Source of the DNA: Deinococcus sp. KNUC1210
Lineage (GTDB): Bacteria; Deinococcota; Deinococci; Deinococcales; Deinococcaceae
NCBI RefSeq assembly: GCF_022344005.1
Contig: NZ_CP092194.1
Coordinates: 186,001 to 250,000, forward strand
Reading direction: 5' to 3'
DNA: 64,000 nt
Shown: in pieces, positions 1 to 9,062 of the stretch
How the letters are laid out: the number at the start of each line of letters is the position of its first letter
Numbering within the stretch: position 1 is the first letter of the stretch
The notes under the pieces: generated by a model
What the model saw: the letters and a program-made list of their open reading frames with translations, nothing else
What the model was told of the DNA's origin: nothing
Database searches by the model: none
Made by a program: the position numbers and the translations under genes

Positions 1-1
1 C

Positions 2-1612
2 CCGTCGAGCGGCGTTCATTTCCCAGGCACCTTCGCGGGCCTGCGCGAGAAGATTCCGTATCTCAAAGAGCTCGGTGTGAACTGCATCGAACTGATGCCG
101 ATCTACGAATTCGACGAATTCGAACATGCCCACGTCGATCCCGACACCGGGACCGTGACCCACCACAACTACTGGGGCTATTCGACGGTGGGCTTTTTCG
201 CCCCCAAGGCCGGTTACGCCGCGACCGGGGCACTGGGCATGCAGGTCGACGAACTCAAGACGCTGGTGAAGGAACTGCATCTGGCCGGCATCGAGGTGGT
301 GCTGGACGTGGTGTTCAACCACACGGCGGAGGGCGACCACCGGGGGCCAGCGATCAGCCTGCGCGGGCTGGACAACAAGACGTACTACATGCTGACGCCG
401 GAAGGCTACTACTTCAATTTTTCCGGCACCGGCAACACCCTCAACTGCAACCATCCGGTGGTGCGGAACATGGTGCTCGACTGCCTGCGCTACTGGGCTG
501 CCGAATACCACATCGACGGCTTCCGCTTCGATCTGGCCTCGATTCTCGGCCGCGCCTCCGACGGCACGCCCCTGAGCAATCCGCCGCTGCTCGAAGCGCT
601 GGCCCACGATCCGATCCTGGCGAAATGCAAGCTGATCGCGGAGGCCTGGGACGCGGGCGGCCTGTATCAGGTCGGCAGCTTTCCGGCATACAACCGCTGG
701 GCCGAATGGAACGGCAAGTTCCGCGACGTGACCCGGCGCTTCCTGAAAGGCGACGAGGGCACGGTGCCCGAACTGGCGACCCGGCTGGCAGGCTCGCCCG
801 ATATGTACAGCGGGCGCGGCCCCACCGCCAGCATCAACTTCATCACCGCCCACGACGGCTTCACGCTGGCCGACATGGTGAGCTACAACGACAAGCACAA
901 CGAGGCCAACGGCGAGAACAACGGCGACGGCGCGAACGACAACAATTCCTGGAACGGCGGCGTGGAAGGCCCCACCGACGATCCGGAGATTCTGGCACTG
1001 CGCGGGCGGCAGATTCGCAACGCCGCCGTGATGCTGCTGACCTCTCAGGGCGTGCCGATGCTGATGGCCGGAGATGAGCTGGGCCGCACGCAGCAGGGAA
1101 ACAACAACACCTACTGCCACGACACCCCGCTCAACTGGATCGACTGGACGCTGGCCGACAAGAACGCCGACCTGCTGCGCTTCTTCAGTCATCTGCTGCA
1201 CTTCCGGCACGCCCACCCGGTGCTGCGGAACCGCTGGCATCACAGCGGCTACGACTACGTGGGCAGCGGCCTGCCCGACCTGAGCTGGCACGGTCAGCAG
1301 GCGTGGCGGCCCGACTGGTCGCCCAGCAGCCGCACGCTGGCCTTCATGCTCGACGGCAAGCACGCACGCGGCGGCAGCCAGCCCGACCAGACCCTCTACG
1401 TGGCCTTCAACACCTCCTGGGAAACCCGAGGCTTCGAGTTGCCCACGCTTCCCGACGACGAACGCTGGCACGTCTTCGCCAATACCTCGATGCCTTCGCC
1501 CGAAGACATCTGCACTCCTGGCGAGGAATGGCTGCTGGAAGAGCAGGCCTATGTGCTGCTCGGCCCCCGCAGCAGCCTGATTCTGGTGGGCAAGCCGCCG
1601 TCTCCGGCCTGA
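2..1612 (+). CDS. glgX: Glycogen debranching enzyme GlgX, 5' end outside the window
   Basis: Isoamylase-type GH13 enzyme that hydrolyses alpha-1,6 branches of glycogen in the cytoplasm. The reading frame is open to the left edge, and translation from base 2 gives the family-typical stretch GTFAGLREKIPYLKELGVN, so the true start lies upstream and the GTG at 77 is internal. Visible GH13 motifs are DVVFNHTAEGD, the nucleophile region GFRFDLAS, the acid/base region LIAEAWDAGG and the HD motif in FITAHDGFTL, followed by the Asn-rich loop typical of GlgX. The C-terminal beta domain is complete and ends in a normal stop. Family assignment is secure. The 75 bases to the next gene hold only a ribosome binding site. 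Confidence 0.95.
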   Translation, partial: PSSGVHFPGTFAGLREKIPYLKELGVNCIELMPIYEFDEFEHAHVDPDTGTVTHHNYWGYSTVGFFAPKAGYAATGALGMQVDELKTLVKELHLAGIEVVLDVVFNHTAEGDHRGPAISLRGLDNKTYYMLTPEGYYFNFSGTGNTLNCNHPVVRNMVLDCLRYWAAEYHIDGFRFDLASILGRASDGTPLSNPPLLEALAHDPILAKCKLIAEAWDAGGLYQVGSFPAYNRWAEWNGKFRDVTRRFLKGDEGTVPELATRLAGSPDMYSGRGPTASINFITAHDGFTLADMVSYNDKHNEANGENNGDGANDNNSWNGGVEGPTDDPEILALRGRQIRNAAVMLLTSQGVPMLMAGDELGRTQQGNNNTYCHDTPLNWIDWTLADKNADLLRFFSHLLHFRHAHPVLRNRWHHSGYDYVGSGLPDLSWHGQQAWRPDWSPSSRTLAFMLDGKHARGGSQPDQTLYVAFNTSWETRGFELPTLPDDERWHVFANTSMPSPEDICTPGEEWLLEEQAYVLLGPRSSLILVGKPPSPA

Positions 1613-1687
1613 AGTTCCCGCCCTCTTCCCCACTCTCCCATTCCTTCTCACTGCTCTGGGCCAGCTCCGGCCCTCAAGGAAACTCTC

Positions 1688-2011
1688 ATGGCCTTTGACG
1701 CAACTCTGGAAACCACCCCCGACGCCGCCATCATCACCCTTTCCGGCGAACTCGACGCCTCTGCCGCCCCCAAGTTCCGCACCGCCATCGAGCAGGCCGC
1801 CGAGAGCAGCCCGGCGCGGCTCGTCCTGATGATGCAGAACCTCGATTACATGGCGTCGGCTGGCCTGCGGGCGCTCGTCTTCGCCAAGCAGAAAATGGGC
1901 AGCAGCGTCGAGCTGTATGTGATCGGCGCGCAGGAGGCGGTGGCCGAGACCATCGAACTGACCGGCTTTCAGCACAGCGTGACCATGCAGAGCGAATACC
2001 AGCCGGTCTAA
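1688..2011 (+). CDS. STAS-domain anti-sigma factor antagonist
   Basis: A 107-residue single STAS domain, the usual size for SpoIIAA/RsbV-type proteins. In this family the dephosphorylated form binds a HATPase kinase/anti-sigma factor and releases the sigma factor. The phosphorylation-site region reads DYMASAGLR, with Ser57 in the expected place. The next gene, 79 bases downstream, has both an RsbW-like HATPase domain and a PP2C phosphatase domain, so both sides of a partner switch may be encoded here. No sigma factor gene lies nearby, so the final target is unknown and need not be a sigma factor. Confidence 0.92.
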   Translation: MAFDATLETTPDAAIITLSGELDASAAPKFRTAIEQAAESSPARLVLMMQNLDYMASAGLRALVFAKQKMGSSVELYVIGAQEAVAETIELTGFQHSVTMQSEYQPV

Positions 2012-2090
2012 GCCGCCCACCGATCTGACCTGATCGAGCGCCGACCAGCGCCGACCACGCCACCCACGGCCCGAAAAGAATGAGGACAAG

Positions 2091-3812
2091 GTGACTGCGA
2101 CTGAACTGCTGACTGTTCCGGGCAATCTGGACGCGCTCGACGACATTGCAACCTATGTGCTGAACGCGGCGACACAGGCGGGGCTCGACCGCAAGAGCGC
2201 GTATCGGCTGCGCCTGGCGGTCGATGAAATCGCCACCAACATCGTGACGCACGGCTACGAGGAAACAGGCCAGGAAGGGCCGATCTGGGTTCAGGCCACC
2301 CTGCTGCCGCAGATGCTGACCATCGTGCTGGAAGACGAAGCGCCCGAGTACGACCCGCTGAACACGCCGACGCCCGATGATCTGGACGCTCCCATCGAGG
2401 ACCGTCAGATCGGCGGGCTGGGGGTATATCTGACGCTGCGAGGCGTGGACGAATTTCATTACGAGCGTGCAGGCGCACGAAACCGCAACGTCTTTACCAT
2501 GCGGCGCGGCACCAGGGACGTGCCCGCCGAGGTCAGCCCCGCCGGACTGACCCTGCTGGTGTACTCACCCAATCCGGCGGCGGTCGGCAGCCTGACGACC
2601 ACGCTGCGCGGCCTGGGCTACAGCGTCGAGGTGGTGACCAGTCCGGAGGCGGCCCAGCAGATGATCGCTGGCGGCGAGGCGAACGCCCTGCTGATCTCCG
2701 ACAGCACGCCGGTCCACGACGTGAAGACGCTCCTCGCCATGAGCGCCGAACAGGAAGTGGGCAAGCGCCCGGCCCTGCTGGCCTACACCCAGCATCTGGT
2801 ACAGCCCGAGCGCCTCAAGACGCTGCTGGACCTGGGCATTCCCGATTATCTGAGCCTGCCGCTCGACCCGGTGCTGGTGCGTGCCCGCATCGCGGCGGCG
2901 GTCGAACTGCGACGCCTGAACGACCACTCCGAGGGTGCCCGCAAGGACGCCGAATGGCTGCTGATCGAGCGCGACGTGCAGATCGGGCGCGACATCCAGC
3001 TCAGCTTTCTGCCGCAGACCCTGCCACAGCCGCCCGGCTGGGAACTGGCGGCGTACTTCCGGCCCGCCCGCGAGGTGGCCGGAGACTTCTACGACGCCTT
3101 CGAGCTGACCAACGGGCGCAGGCTCGGCTTCGTGATCGCCGATGTCTGCGACAAGGGTGTGGGCGCAGCGCTGTTCATGGCGCTGTTCAAGACCCTGATC
3201 CGCTGGGGAGCGCAGCAGAACGTGAATCTGGGCTGGCTCGACACCGCCAGCACGTCGGTGACCCAGAACCGCGAATGGCTGAAAAGCTCGCCCGAGGCGC
3301 GTCGCCAGAGCCTGCCCAGCATCGGTACCGGATCGCTGCTGAACGCCATCGCGGGCACCAACCGCTATATCGTCGAGAACCACGGCATGACCGGGTATTT
3401 CGCCACGGTGTTCTTCGGCATTCTCGACCCTCAGAACGGCAACCTGATCTACATCAATGCCGGACACAACCCGCCGTTTATTCTGCGGGCCAACGGCGAT
3501 CAGGAGCTGCTCAAACCCACCGGGCCAGCCGTGGGCATGCTGCTGGACGGTGTCTTCAACATCCAGCAGGCCAAGCTGATGCCGGGCGATACGCTGTTTG
3601 CCTACACCGACGGCGTGACGGACGCCAAGGACATTCACGGGCAGTTCTTCTCGATGCACCACCTGACCGAGCTGATGCATAAGCCACCGTCCTCGGCCAA
3701 CGGTGCCGTCAACAGGGTCCGCGATCAGCTTCTGGAGCACATCGGAGCCGCCGCCCAGTTCGACGACATCACCATGATCTGCGTGCGGCGCGATCAGGGC
3801 ACCCCCCTATGA
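2091..3812 (+). CDS. HATPase / pseudo-receiver / SpoIIE-type PP2C phosphatase
   Basis: A 573-residue three-part protein with a GTG start after a GAGG site. Residues about 5-140 form an RsbW-type HATPase domain with N-box DEIATNIVTHGYE. Residues about 155-270 resemble a response-regulator receiver: an Asp is present in LLISDSTP, but the usual KP loop reads LSLPLDP, so the conserved Lys is missing and the domain is probably degenerate. Residues about 310-570 are a SpoIIE/RsbU phosphatase with EVAGDFYDAF, ADVCDKGVGAALFMA, INAGHNPPF, YTDGVTDAKD and DDITMICV, which supply the metal-binding acids. It probably acts on the STAS protein just upstream. A kinase-like and a phosphatase domain in one chain could make it a bifunctional switch. 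Confidence 0.93.
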   Translation: MTATELLTVPGNLDALDDIATYVLNAATQAGLDRKSAYRLRLAVDEIATNIVTHGYEETGQEGPIWVQATLLPQMLTIVLEDEAPEYDPLNTPTPDDLDAPIEDRQIGGLGVYLTLRGVDEFHYERAGARNRNVFTMRRGTRDVPAEVSPAGLTLLVYSPNPAAVGSLTTTLRGLGYSVEVVTSPEAAQQMIAGGEANALLISDSTPVHDVKTLLAMSAEQEVGKRPALLAYTQHLVQPERLKTLLDLGIPDYLSLPLDPVLVRARIAAAVELRRLNDHSEGARKDAEWLLIERDVQIGRDIQLSFLPQTLPQPPGWELAAYFRPAREVAGDFYDAFELTNGRRLGFVIADVCDKGVGAALFMALFKTLIRWGAQQNVNLGWLDTASTSVTQNREWLKSSPEARRQSLPSIGTGSLLNAIAGTNRYIVENHGMTGYFATVFFGILDPQNGNLIYINAGHNPPFILRANGDQELLKPTGPAVGMLLDGVFNIQQAKLMPGDTLFAYTDGVTDAKDIHGQFFSMHHLTELMHKPPSSANGAVNRVRDQLLEHIGAAAQFDDITMICVRRDQGTPL

Positions 3813-3936
3813 CCTGCCGTCTGAGCCAGCCCCACACTCTGTCCGTTCAGCGCCGCGCTGCACCGACCGCGCCTTCTCCCCTCGCGCCCACGCCACTTTT
3901 GGCCGGCACGGGGCGACTTCAGCAAAGGAATTTTGC

Positions 3937-4695
3937 GTGTCACACATAATTTCTGTGCACTCGTTCCGGGGCGGAACCGGGAAATCGAATACCACCGCCA
4001 ATCTGGGAACGCTGTATGCCCTTCAGGGCTACCGGGTGGGCATCATCGACACCGATATCCAGTCGCCCGGCATTCACGTCCTGTTCAACCTCGAACCCGA
4101 GGCGATGAAGCATACCCTCAACGATTATCTGTGGGGGCGCTGCAACATCGAAGACGCCGCGCACGACGTGTCCGGGCAGATCGACCCCGACATGAAGGGC
4201 CGCATTCTGCTGGTGCCTTCGAGCATCAAGACCAACGAAATCAGCCGGGTGCTGCGCGAAGGCTACGATGTGGGCCTGCTCAACGACGGTTTCCAGCGGT
4301 TGATCGAGCAGCTCGACCTCGACATTCTGATGATCGACACCCACCCCGGCGTGGGTGAGGAAACGCTGCTTTCGATTGCCATCAGTGACGCACTGGTGAT
4401 CGTGATGCGCCCCGACCAGCAGGACTTCCAGGGCACCAGCGTGACGGTCGAGATCGGGCGGCATCTGGACGTTCCGAAGATGATGATCGTGGTGAACAAA
4501 GCGCCCGCCGTGTTCGACGAAGCCGACATCAAACGCAATGTCGAGAGTGCGTACAGCTGCGAGGTGGCGGCCATCTTTCCGCACTCCGACGAGATCATGA
4601 CCCTGGCGAGCGGCGGCGTGTTCGTGTCGCGCTACCCGAATCATCTGATTACCCAGCGCTACCGTGAGGTCACGGGCATGCTGCTGGCTCCCTGA
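3937..4695 (+). CDS. MinD/ParA-like P-loop ATPase, first copy
   Basis: A 252-residue SIMIBI-class ATPase of the MinD/ParA/CobQ group. The P-loop near residue 10 reads HSFRGGTGKSNTT. The Lys of the usual KGGxGKT deviant Walker A motif, which in MinD/ParA reaches across the dimer, is Arg here. Walker A' (GIIDTDIQSPG) and Walker B (LDILMIDTHPGVGEE) are intact. GTG start at 3937. It shares its layout with the second copy at 6325, including VMRPDQQDFQGT versus VMRLDQKDYQGT. No cell-division or partition genes flank it. Its place between a phosphatase and HAMP membrane proteins suggests spatial or membrane-linked signalling, which is inference. Confidence 0.9.
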   Translation: MSHIISVHSFRGGTGKSNTTANLGTLYALQGYRVGIIDTDIQSPGIHVLFNLEPEAMKHTLNDYLWGRCNIEDAAHDVSGQIDPDMKGRILLVPSSIKTNEISRVLREGYDVGLLNDGFQRLIEQLDLDILMIDTHPGVGEETLLSIAISDALVIVMRPDQQDFQGTSVTVEIGRHLDVPKMMIVVNKAPAVFDEADIKRNVESAYSCEVAAIFPHSDEIMTLASGGVFVSRYPNHLITQRYREVTGMLLAP

Positions 4696-4844
4696 GAGGC
4701 GGTGCCTGCATTCGGGCCGCTCTGAATTTTTCTGATCAGAGTGGCCTGCACGGGCAGGAACAACGCTGGCAGGCGACAGCTCCGACTGTCCGCCAGATCG
4801 ACTTCCTGAATTCTGGTACAGCCTTCCACTTCCGGGAGACAGCT

Positions 4845-5195
4845 ATGAGTACATACAGCATGATTCTCGAAGAACTCTCTGGCTGGCCGAGAAGTGAGGG
4901 CGTGAAGATCAGCGATCTGCTGAGCCTGAGCGAGCCGCTGCGGGGCACGCTGAACACCGTGATCCGAGAAGGCAGCGTGCCCCTCCAGTTCTTTGCCGAC
5001 CGGCTGCAACTCGGCCCGGAACAGACCAATACCGTCGTTGATCTCCTGCTCGATCACGGCTTTTTGAAAGAAGCTCAGACCGTGGAAAGCGGTGAAGTGG
5101 AATACCGGTTGTGGCACGCACAGGCCCACCGGCGCAGCAAGGGCCTCGATCTCTGGTCGAAGGTCTCGGAAATCTTCGAACCCCCTGAACCCTGA
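4845..5195 (+). CDS. Small winged-helix-like protein
   Basis: A 116-residue soluble protein with a GGGAGA site before ATG 4845. The middle part (residues about 45-95, VPLQFFADRLQLGPEQTNTVVDLLLDH in pieces, then a short beta hairpin) has the helix-turn-helix plus wing pattern of MarR/ArsR-like domains. The assignment is by pattern only. It lies between the first MinD-like ATPase and the first HAMP protein, all on the same strand, so it probably belongs to this signalling locus. It could be a DNA-binding regulator or a protein-protein adaptor; nothing visible decides between them. Confidence 0.7.
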   Translation: MSTYSMILEELSGWPRSEGVKISDLLSLSEPLRGTLNTVIREGSVPLQFFADRLQLGPEQTNTVVDLLLDHGFLKEAQTVESGEVEYRLWHAQAHRRSKGLDLWSKVSEIFEPPEP

Positions 5196-5302
5196 CAGAC
5201 GCAGGCAGGAAGGACGCAGCCACAGGCATTCTGACCCCTCAAGAGCAACAACAGCGGAGCGGCACACCCGCCCCGTTCAGAGGTGAGACCAAGGAGGTAG
5301 GT

Positions 5303-6328
5303 ATGGCGGTACCCGCTAGGCGAACCATGTTTCTGAGCCTGCGGCTGAAGATGCTGCTGGCATTCTCGCTGGTCTTCGCCCTGGTATTCGCCGCCGCGTT
5401 CTGGTGGTTTTACCTCTTCTCGACCGGCTCGGCCACCGATCATATCCGCACCCACGTCCAGACGTACCTGACGGCGACGGCGCTGGGCATCAACGGCGAC
5501 GACTTCGCGCAGCTCAGCCGCCTGCCTGCCGGTGCAGAGCCCAACTCTCCCATCTACCGCAAGCAACAGGCGTGGCTGCGACAACTGCACACCATCGAAC
5601 CCAAGGAAGTGTCGTACACCTTCGTGAAGGGATCGAAACCCGGCGAGGTGCTGTGGATCGGAGATATCTTCCGCGATAAAGACCCGAAGCGGGCGACCAC
5701 CTTCATGGCGGGCTACGACATCAGCAAACCGCAGATCCAGGACGCGTTCGGCGGCAGCCTCATCAATCTGACGCCGTACCACGACCGCTGGGGCTACTGG
5801 GTGTCGGGTTACATGCCGATTTTCAACAGCCGTCAGCAGGTGGTGGGTGGGATCGGCGTCGATTTCAGTGCGCTGCACGTGATTCAGGTGCAGGAGGCGA
5901 TCCGTGACAAGATCTGGCTGGTCTTTCTGTTCACGTATCTGGTGGTCTTCACCTTCGTGTACTTCTTCTCGGCGCTGCTGGCCCAGCCGATCGACCGCCT
6001 GACACGAATGGCCTCGCAGGTCGGCAAGGGAGATTACAGCGGGAATTTCGCCAACTTCGGGCGTTCGCGGCTGCGCGACGAGATCAGCATTCTGGGCGCG
6101 GTCTTCGCCAGCATGGTGGGGCAGGTCCACGAGCGCGAGATGAATCTGAAGCGCGAGGTTCAGGGCCTGCGCATCGAGATCGACGAAACCCGCAAGGCCA
6201 AACAGGTGAATGAAATCGTGGACACCGACTTCTTCCGCGATCTGAAGGGCAAGGCGCAGGCCATGCGGACCCGCGCTCAGCAGGTGGGCACGCTGACCGA
6301 CCCGCCGGTCCGGGAGCTGCTCAAATGA
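5303..6328 (+). CDS. Membrane sensor protein with Cache-like domain and HAMP, no output enzyme
   Basis: A 341-residue protein with a strong AAGGAGGT site before ATG 5303. A transmembrane helix at about residues 14-40 is followed by an extracytoplasmic domain of about 155 residues (GINGDDFAQL, VLWIGDIF, the Cache-like ending VVGGIGVDFSAL), a second helix at about 203-227, a HAMP domain and a C-terminal coiled coil with LRIEIDETRKAKQV. There is no kinase, cyclase or methyl-accepting domain after HAMP, so the coiled coil itself must be the output. It is paralogous to the protein at 10175. Its stop overlaps the start of the second MinD-like ATPase (ATGA at 6325), so the two are translationally coupled. 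Confidence 0.9.
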   Translation: MAVPARRTMFLSLRLKMLLAFSLVFALVFAAAFWWFYLFSTGSATDHIRTHVQTYLTATALGINGDDFAQLSRLPAGAEPNSPIYRKQQAWLRQLHTIEPKEVSYTFVKGSKPGEVLWIGDIFRDKDPKRATTFMAGYDISKPQIQDAFGGSLINLTPYHDRWGYWVSGYMPIFNSRQQVVGGIGVDFSALHVIQVQEAIRDKIWLVFLFTYLVVFTFVYFFSALLAQPIDRLTRMASQVGKGDYSGNFANFGRSRLRDEISILGAVFASMVGQVHEREMNLKREVQGLRIEIDETRKAKQVNEIVDTDFFRDLKGKAQAMRTRAQQVGTLTDPPVRELLK

Positions 6329-7092
6329 GCGCCTACGTCGTGACGCTGCATTCGTTCATGCGCGGCACCGGAAAATCGACGCTGACCGCCCGGCTGGGCC
6401 GCCTGCTGAGCCGGGATGCGCGGGTCGCGGTGATCGACGGCGATCTGACCGCGCCCTCACAGGCTCAGCTCCTGAATGTCAGCCCCCTGGAGGGCCACAC
6501 GCTCAATGATTTCCTGGCGGGACGCTGTTCGGCAGCCGATACCGCACTGGAAGTTCCGACCGAGCCCTGGGGCGGGTCGCCAGATCCGGCACTGTCCAGC
6601 GCTACTGGCTGCCTGTACCTGGTGCCCGCCAGCGACCAGCCGCACCATCTGAGTCAGGTTGCGCGCTCGGAAATGCCCTTCGATGAGCTGGCGCAGGGCC
6701 TTCAGGACCTCTCGGCAGCGCTGCGGCTCGACCTGATTCTGCTGGAAGCCGCCGCCGGACTGAGCGGTCTGTCGTTGCCGCCACTGGCCCTGGCCGACGA
6801 ACTGGCCCTGGTGATGCGGCTCGATCAGAAGGACTATCAGGGCACCGGGGTCACGCTCGACGTGGCGCGGCGGCTGGGCGTGCAGCAGGCCCGGCTGATC
6901 GTGAACATGGTGCCGGGCGGCTACGATCTCAGGCAGGTCGAGGCCAAGGTCGCCAGCACCTACGACGCGCCCGTCACGGCCCTGTCGTTGCCAGAACCCG
7001 CCCTGGCCTTCGACGTGCCCGAGCTGAGCCAGGTGGGACGCGCCCTGCTGACCAGCAGCCATCATCAGGGCCGTGGAGGGCCGCCCAGGTGA
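6325..7092 (+). CDS. MinD/ParA-like P-loop ATPase, second copy
   Basis: A 255-residue paralogue of the ATPase at 3937, coupled by ATGA overlaps to the HAMP gene before it and to the membrane protein after it. The P-loop reads HSFMRGTGKSTLT, so both the signature Lys and the following Gly of KGGxGK are changed (Met-Arg). Walker A' VIDGDLTAPSQ is recognisable. The Walker B position reads LDLILLEAAAGLSG: the Asp of the other copy (LMIDTHPG) is replaced by Glu. These changes suggest altered nucleotide hydrolysis and perhaps heterodimer formation with the first copy. That is inference; the family assignment is secure. Confidence 0.88.
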   Translation: MSAYVVTLHSFMRGTGKSTLTARLGRLLSRDARVAVIDGDLTAPSQAQLLNVSPLEGHTLNDFLAGRCSAADTALEVPTEPWGGSPDPALSSATGCLYLVPASDQPHHLSQVARSEMPFDELAQGLQDLSAALRLDLILLEAAAGLSGLSLPPLALADELALVMRLDQKDYQGTGVTLDVARRLGVQQARLIVNMVPGGYDLRQVEAKVASTYDAPVTALSLPEPALAFDVPELSQVGRALLTSSHHQGRGGPPR

Positions 7093-9062
7093 CGCACCGC
7101 CCTCCTCCTCCCACAGACGGCGGCTTCCGGGAAAAGCTGCGCCGGACGCTGCACCTGCGGACGGGCGAGGGCCGACTGGTTGCCGCGCTGGGCAGCCTGC
7201 TGCTGGTCAACTCCTTCGCCATTCAGCTGTCGTATGTGGCCTCGGTCAGCGGCCTGCTGGAAAACGGCCAGGTGGTGGGCCTGCCGACGGTCTGGCTGCT
7301 GTCGTACCTGCTGACGCTGGGCCTGACCTCGGTGCAGCTTCGCCTGATCGACCGCTACGACAAGCGCCGACTGCTGGTGGGCGTTTCGATGGTGTTCGCG
7401 CTGCTGCTGTATGCCGTGTGGTGGGGTCTGAACCTGCACCTGCCGAGTGTGCTGACCTACGGCCTGCTGTACGTGATCGCCGATCAGCAGTGGCTGATCT
7501 TTCCGCTGGTGTTCTGGGCCATGTGCAGCGACGTGATGGGCATGGCCCAGGCCAAGCGGCTGTTTCCGATCATCGCCAGCGTGGGCTTTGTCGGCAAGAT
7601 CCTGGGCCTGACGCTGGCGTGGGTGGCCCCACTGGTGGCGAGCAGACTGAATCTGCATCTGCCGGGCCTGCTGCTGCTGGGATTTGTCATGTATGTGCTG
7701 GCAGCGATCCTGAGCGTGCGGCTGAGCGGCCAGGAAGCCGCGCATGTGCAGGTCGGGGGGCGGTCACCCAGACCCGGCAGTGGGCTGCCCGAGCCGTCAG
7801 CCAAACCCGCGATCAGAGAACACGCGTCGCCGTTTCTGCGGCTGTTTGCCGAACATCACCGCAACCACCGGCAGGGAAGCGCAGTGCTGCGCCGCCGATG
7901 GACACCCGGCCAGTGGAATTTCTCGGCGTGGCTGCGTGCCCGGAGCGGTGCCATCGTCATCGATCTGAATACCGCGGCACCGAAGGCGGCACCACCCGCC
8001 CCCGGCCTGCCAGAAACCGGCACGCCGCGCCTCAACCCGGAGCCGCCCGCCGCCGTTTCCAGCCCGATGGACGCTTCCAGTTCGCCAGCACCGACACCCG
8101 CACCGTCGTCAGCCTCGTCACCCGAACAGACGACTTCACCCGCCTTTCCCCGCGTGCAGCGTCTACCTCAGATGCCCAGCCCGGCGTCTTCCACTCCACC
8201 GGCTGCCGATCCGCCCTGGGCTGTCAAGGCCGCGTTACCGGGAGTCGACCGCGCCGCGCCGGGTGCTTCCCCCTGGGCAACGCCCGGTGTCGTGGCCGCT
8301 CGACGCCAAAAGGCAGGGTCAGCGCCGGGGCCGGACAGTTCACCTCGCCGCCCCAGCACACCGCCCGCACGCGACGCACTCGGAACCGGCTGGCAGTTCA
8401 TTCAGGACGTGCCGATCTTCAAGTATCAGGCGCTGTCGGTCTTCGTGCTGGCCGCCTGCGAGACCATTCTGGAATTCGTGTTCCTGTACCGTCTGGAATA
8501 CGCTTTTTCGCAGGCCGACCAGTATCAGAGCTTCTACAGCGGCTACCGGTTCCTGACGACGCTGCTGGGATTCGCGCTTCAGGCCCTGGTGACTGGCCGG
8601 GTCATCGAGCGGCTGACGCTGCGAAACGCGCTGAGCGTCACGGCGGTGGTGCTGAGCGGCGTCTGTGGCCTGCTGCTGCTGCTGCCGGGCATTCTGAGCA
8701 GTTCGCTCGGCATGGGCGTGACACGGGTGGTGCGCGACACCATCGACGAATCGAGCCAGAAGTCGCTTCAGGCCGTGATTCCCTCCGACAAACGCGGGCG
8801 GGTCAGCCTGCTGATCGACAGTTATATCCTCTCACTCGGCACGGTGACGAGCTGCCTGCTGCTGCTGGCGGTGTGGCACTTTGCGCCGAACTGGTCTGCC
8901 GAAGTCCGGCTGGCAATTCTGATGGTGGCGGCTCTCCTGCTGGCCTGCGTGGGCGTCTGGAGCGTGCTGCGCCTGCGCCAGGTCTACGACAGCAGTTTAC
9001 TCAACTGGCGTCTCAGGCGGCGGCAGCGCGGAGGTGATGTGCTTGAACGACTGGAATTCTGA
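7089..9062 (+). CDS. MFS / nucleotide-translocase-like membrane protein with a long disordered insert
   Basis: A 657-residue polytopic membrane protein, GTG start overlapping the previous stop. Residues about 25-225 contain about six transmembrane segments and residues about 430-640 about six more, the two-lobed layout of MFS or ATP/ADP-translocase-like carriers. Between them lie about 200 residues very rich in Pro, Ala and Ser (residues about 235-430), far longer than the usual central loop and probably disordered. The C-terminal half includes RVVRDTIDESSQKSLQAVIP and DKRGRVSLLID, typical of the Npt-like group as I recall it. Substrate unknown. It lies inside the signalling operon, so it may act as a sensor or scaffold instead of a transporter. 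Confidence 0.8.
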   Translation: MTHRPPPPTDGGFREKLRRTLHLRTGEGRLVAALGSLLLVNSFAIQLSYVASVSGLLENGQVVGLPTVWLLSYLLTLGLTSVQLRLIDRYDKRRLLVGVSMVFALLLYAVWWGLNLHLPSVLTYGLLYVIADQQWLIFPLVFWAMCSDVMGMAQAKRLFPIIASVGFVGKILGLTLAWVAPLVASRLNLHLPGLLLLGFVMYVLAAILSVRLSGQEAAHVQVGGRSPRPGSGLPEPSAKPAIREHASPFLRLFAEHHRNHRQGSAVLRRRWTPGQWNFSAWLRARSGAIVIDLNTAAPKAAPPAPGLPETGTPRLNPEPPAAVSSPMDASSSPAPTPAPSSASSPEQTTSPAFPRVQRLPQMPSPASSTPPAADPPWAVKAALPGVDRAAPGASPWATPGVVAARRQKAGSAPGPDSSPRRPSTPPARDALGTGWQFIQDVPIFKYQALSVFVLAACETILEFVFLYRLEYAFSQADQYQSFYSGYRFLTTLLGFALQALVTGRVIERLTLRNALSVTAVVLSGVCGLLLLLPGILSSSLGMGVTRVVRDTIDESSQKSLQAVIPSDKRGRVSLLIDSYILSLGTVTSCLLLLAVWHFAPNWSAEVRLAILMVAALLLACVGVWSVLRLRQVYDSSLLNWRLRRRQRGGDVLERLEF

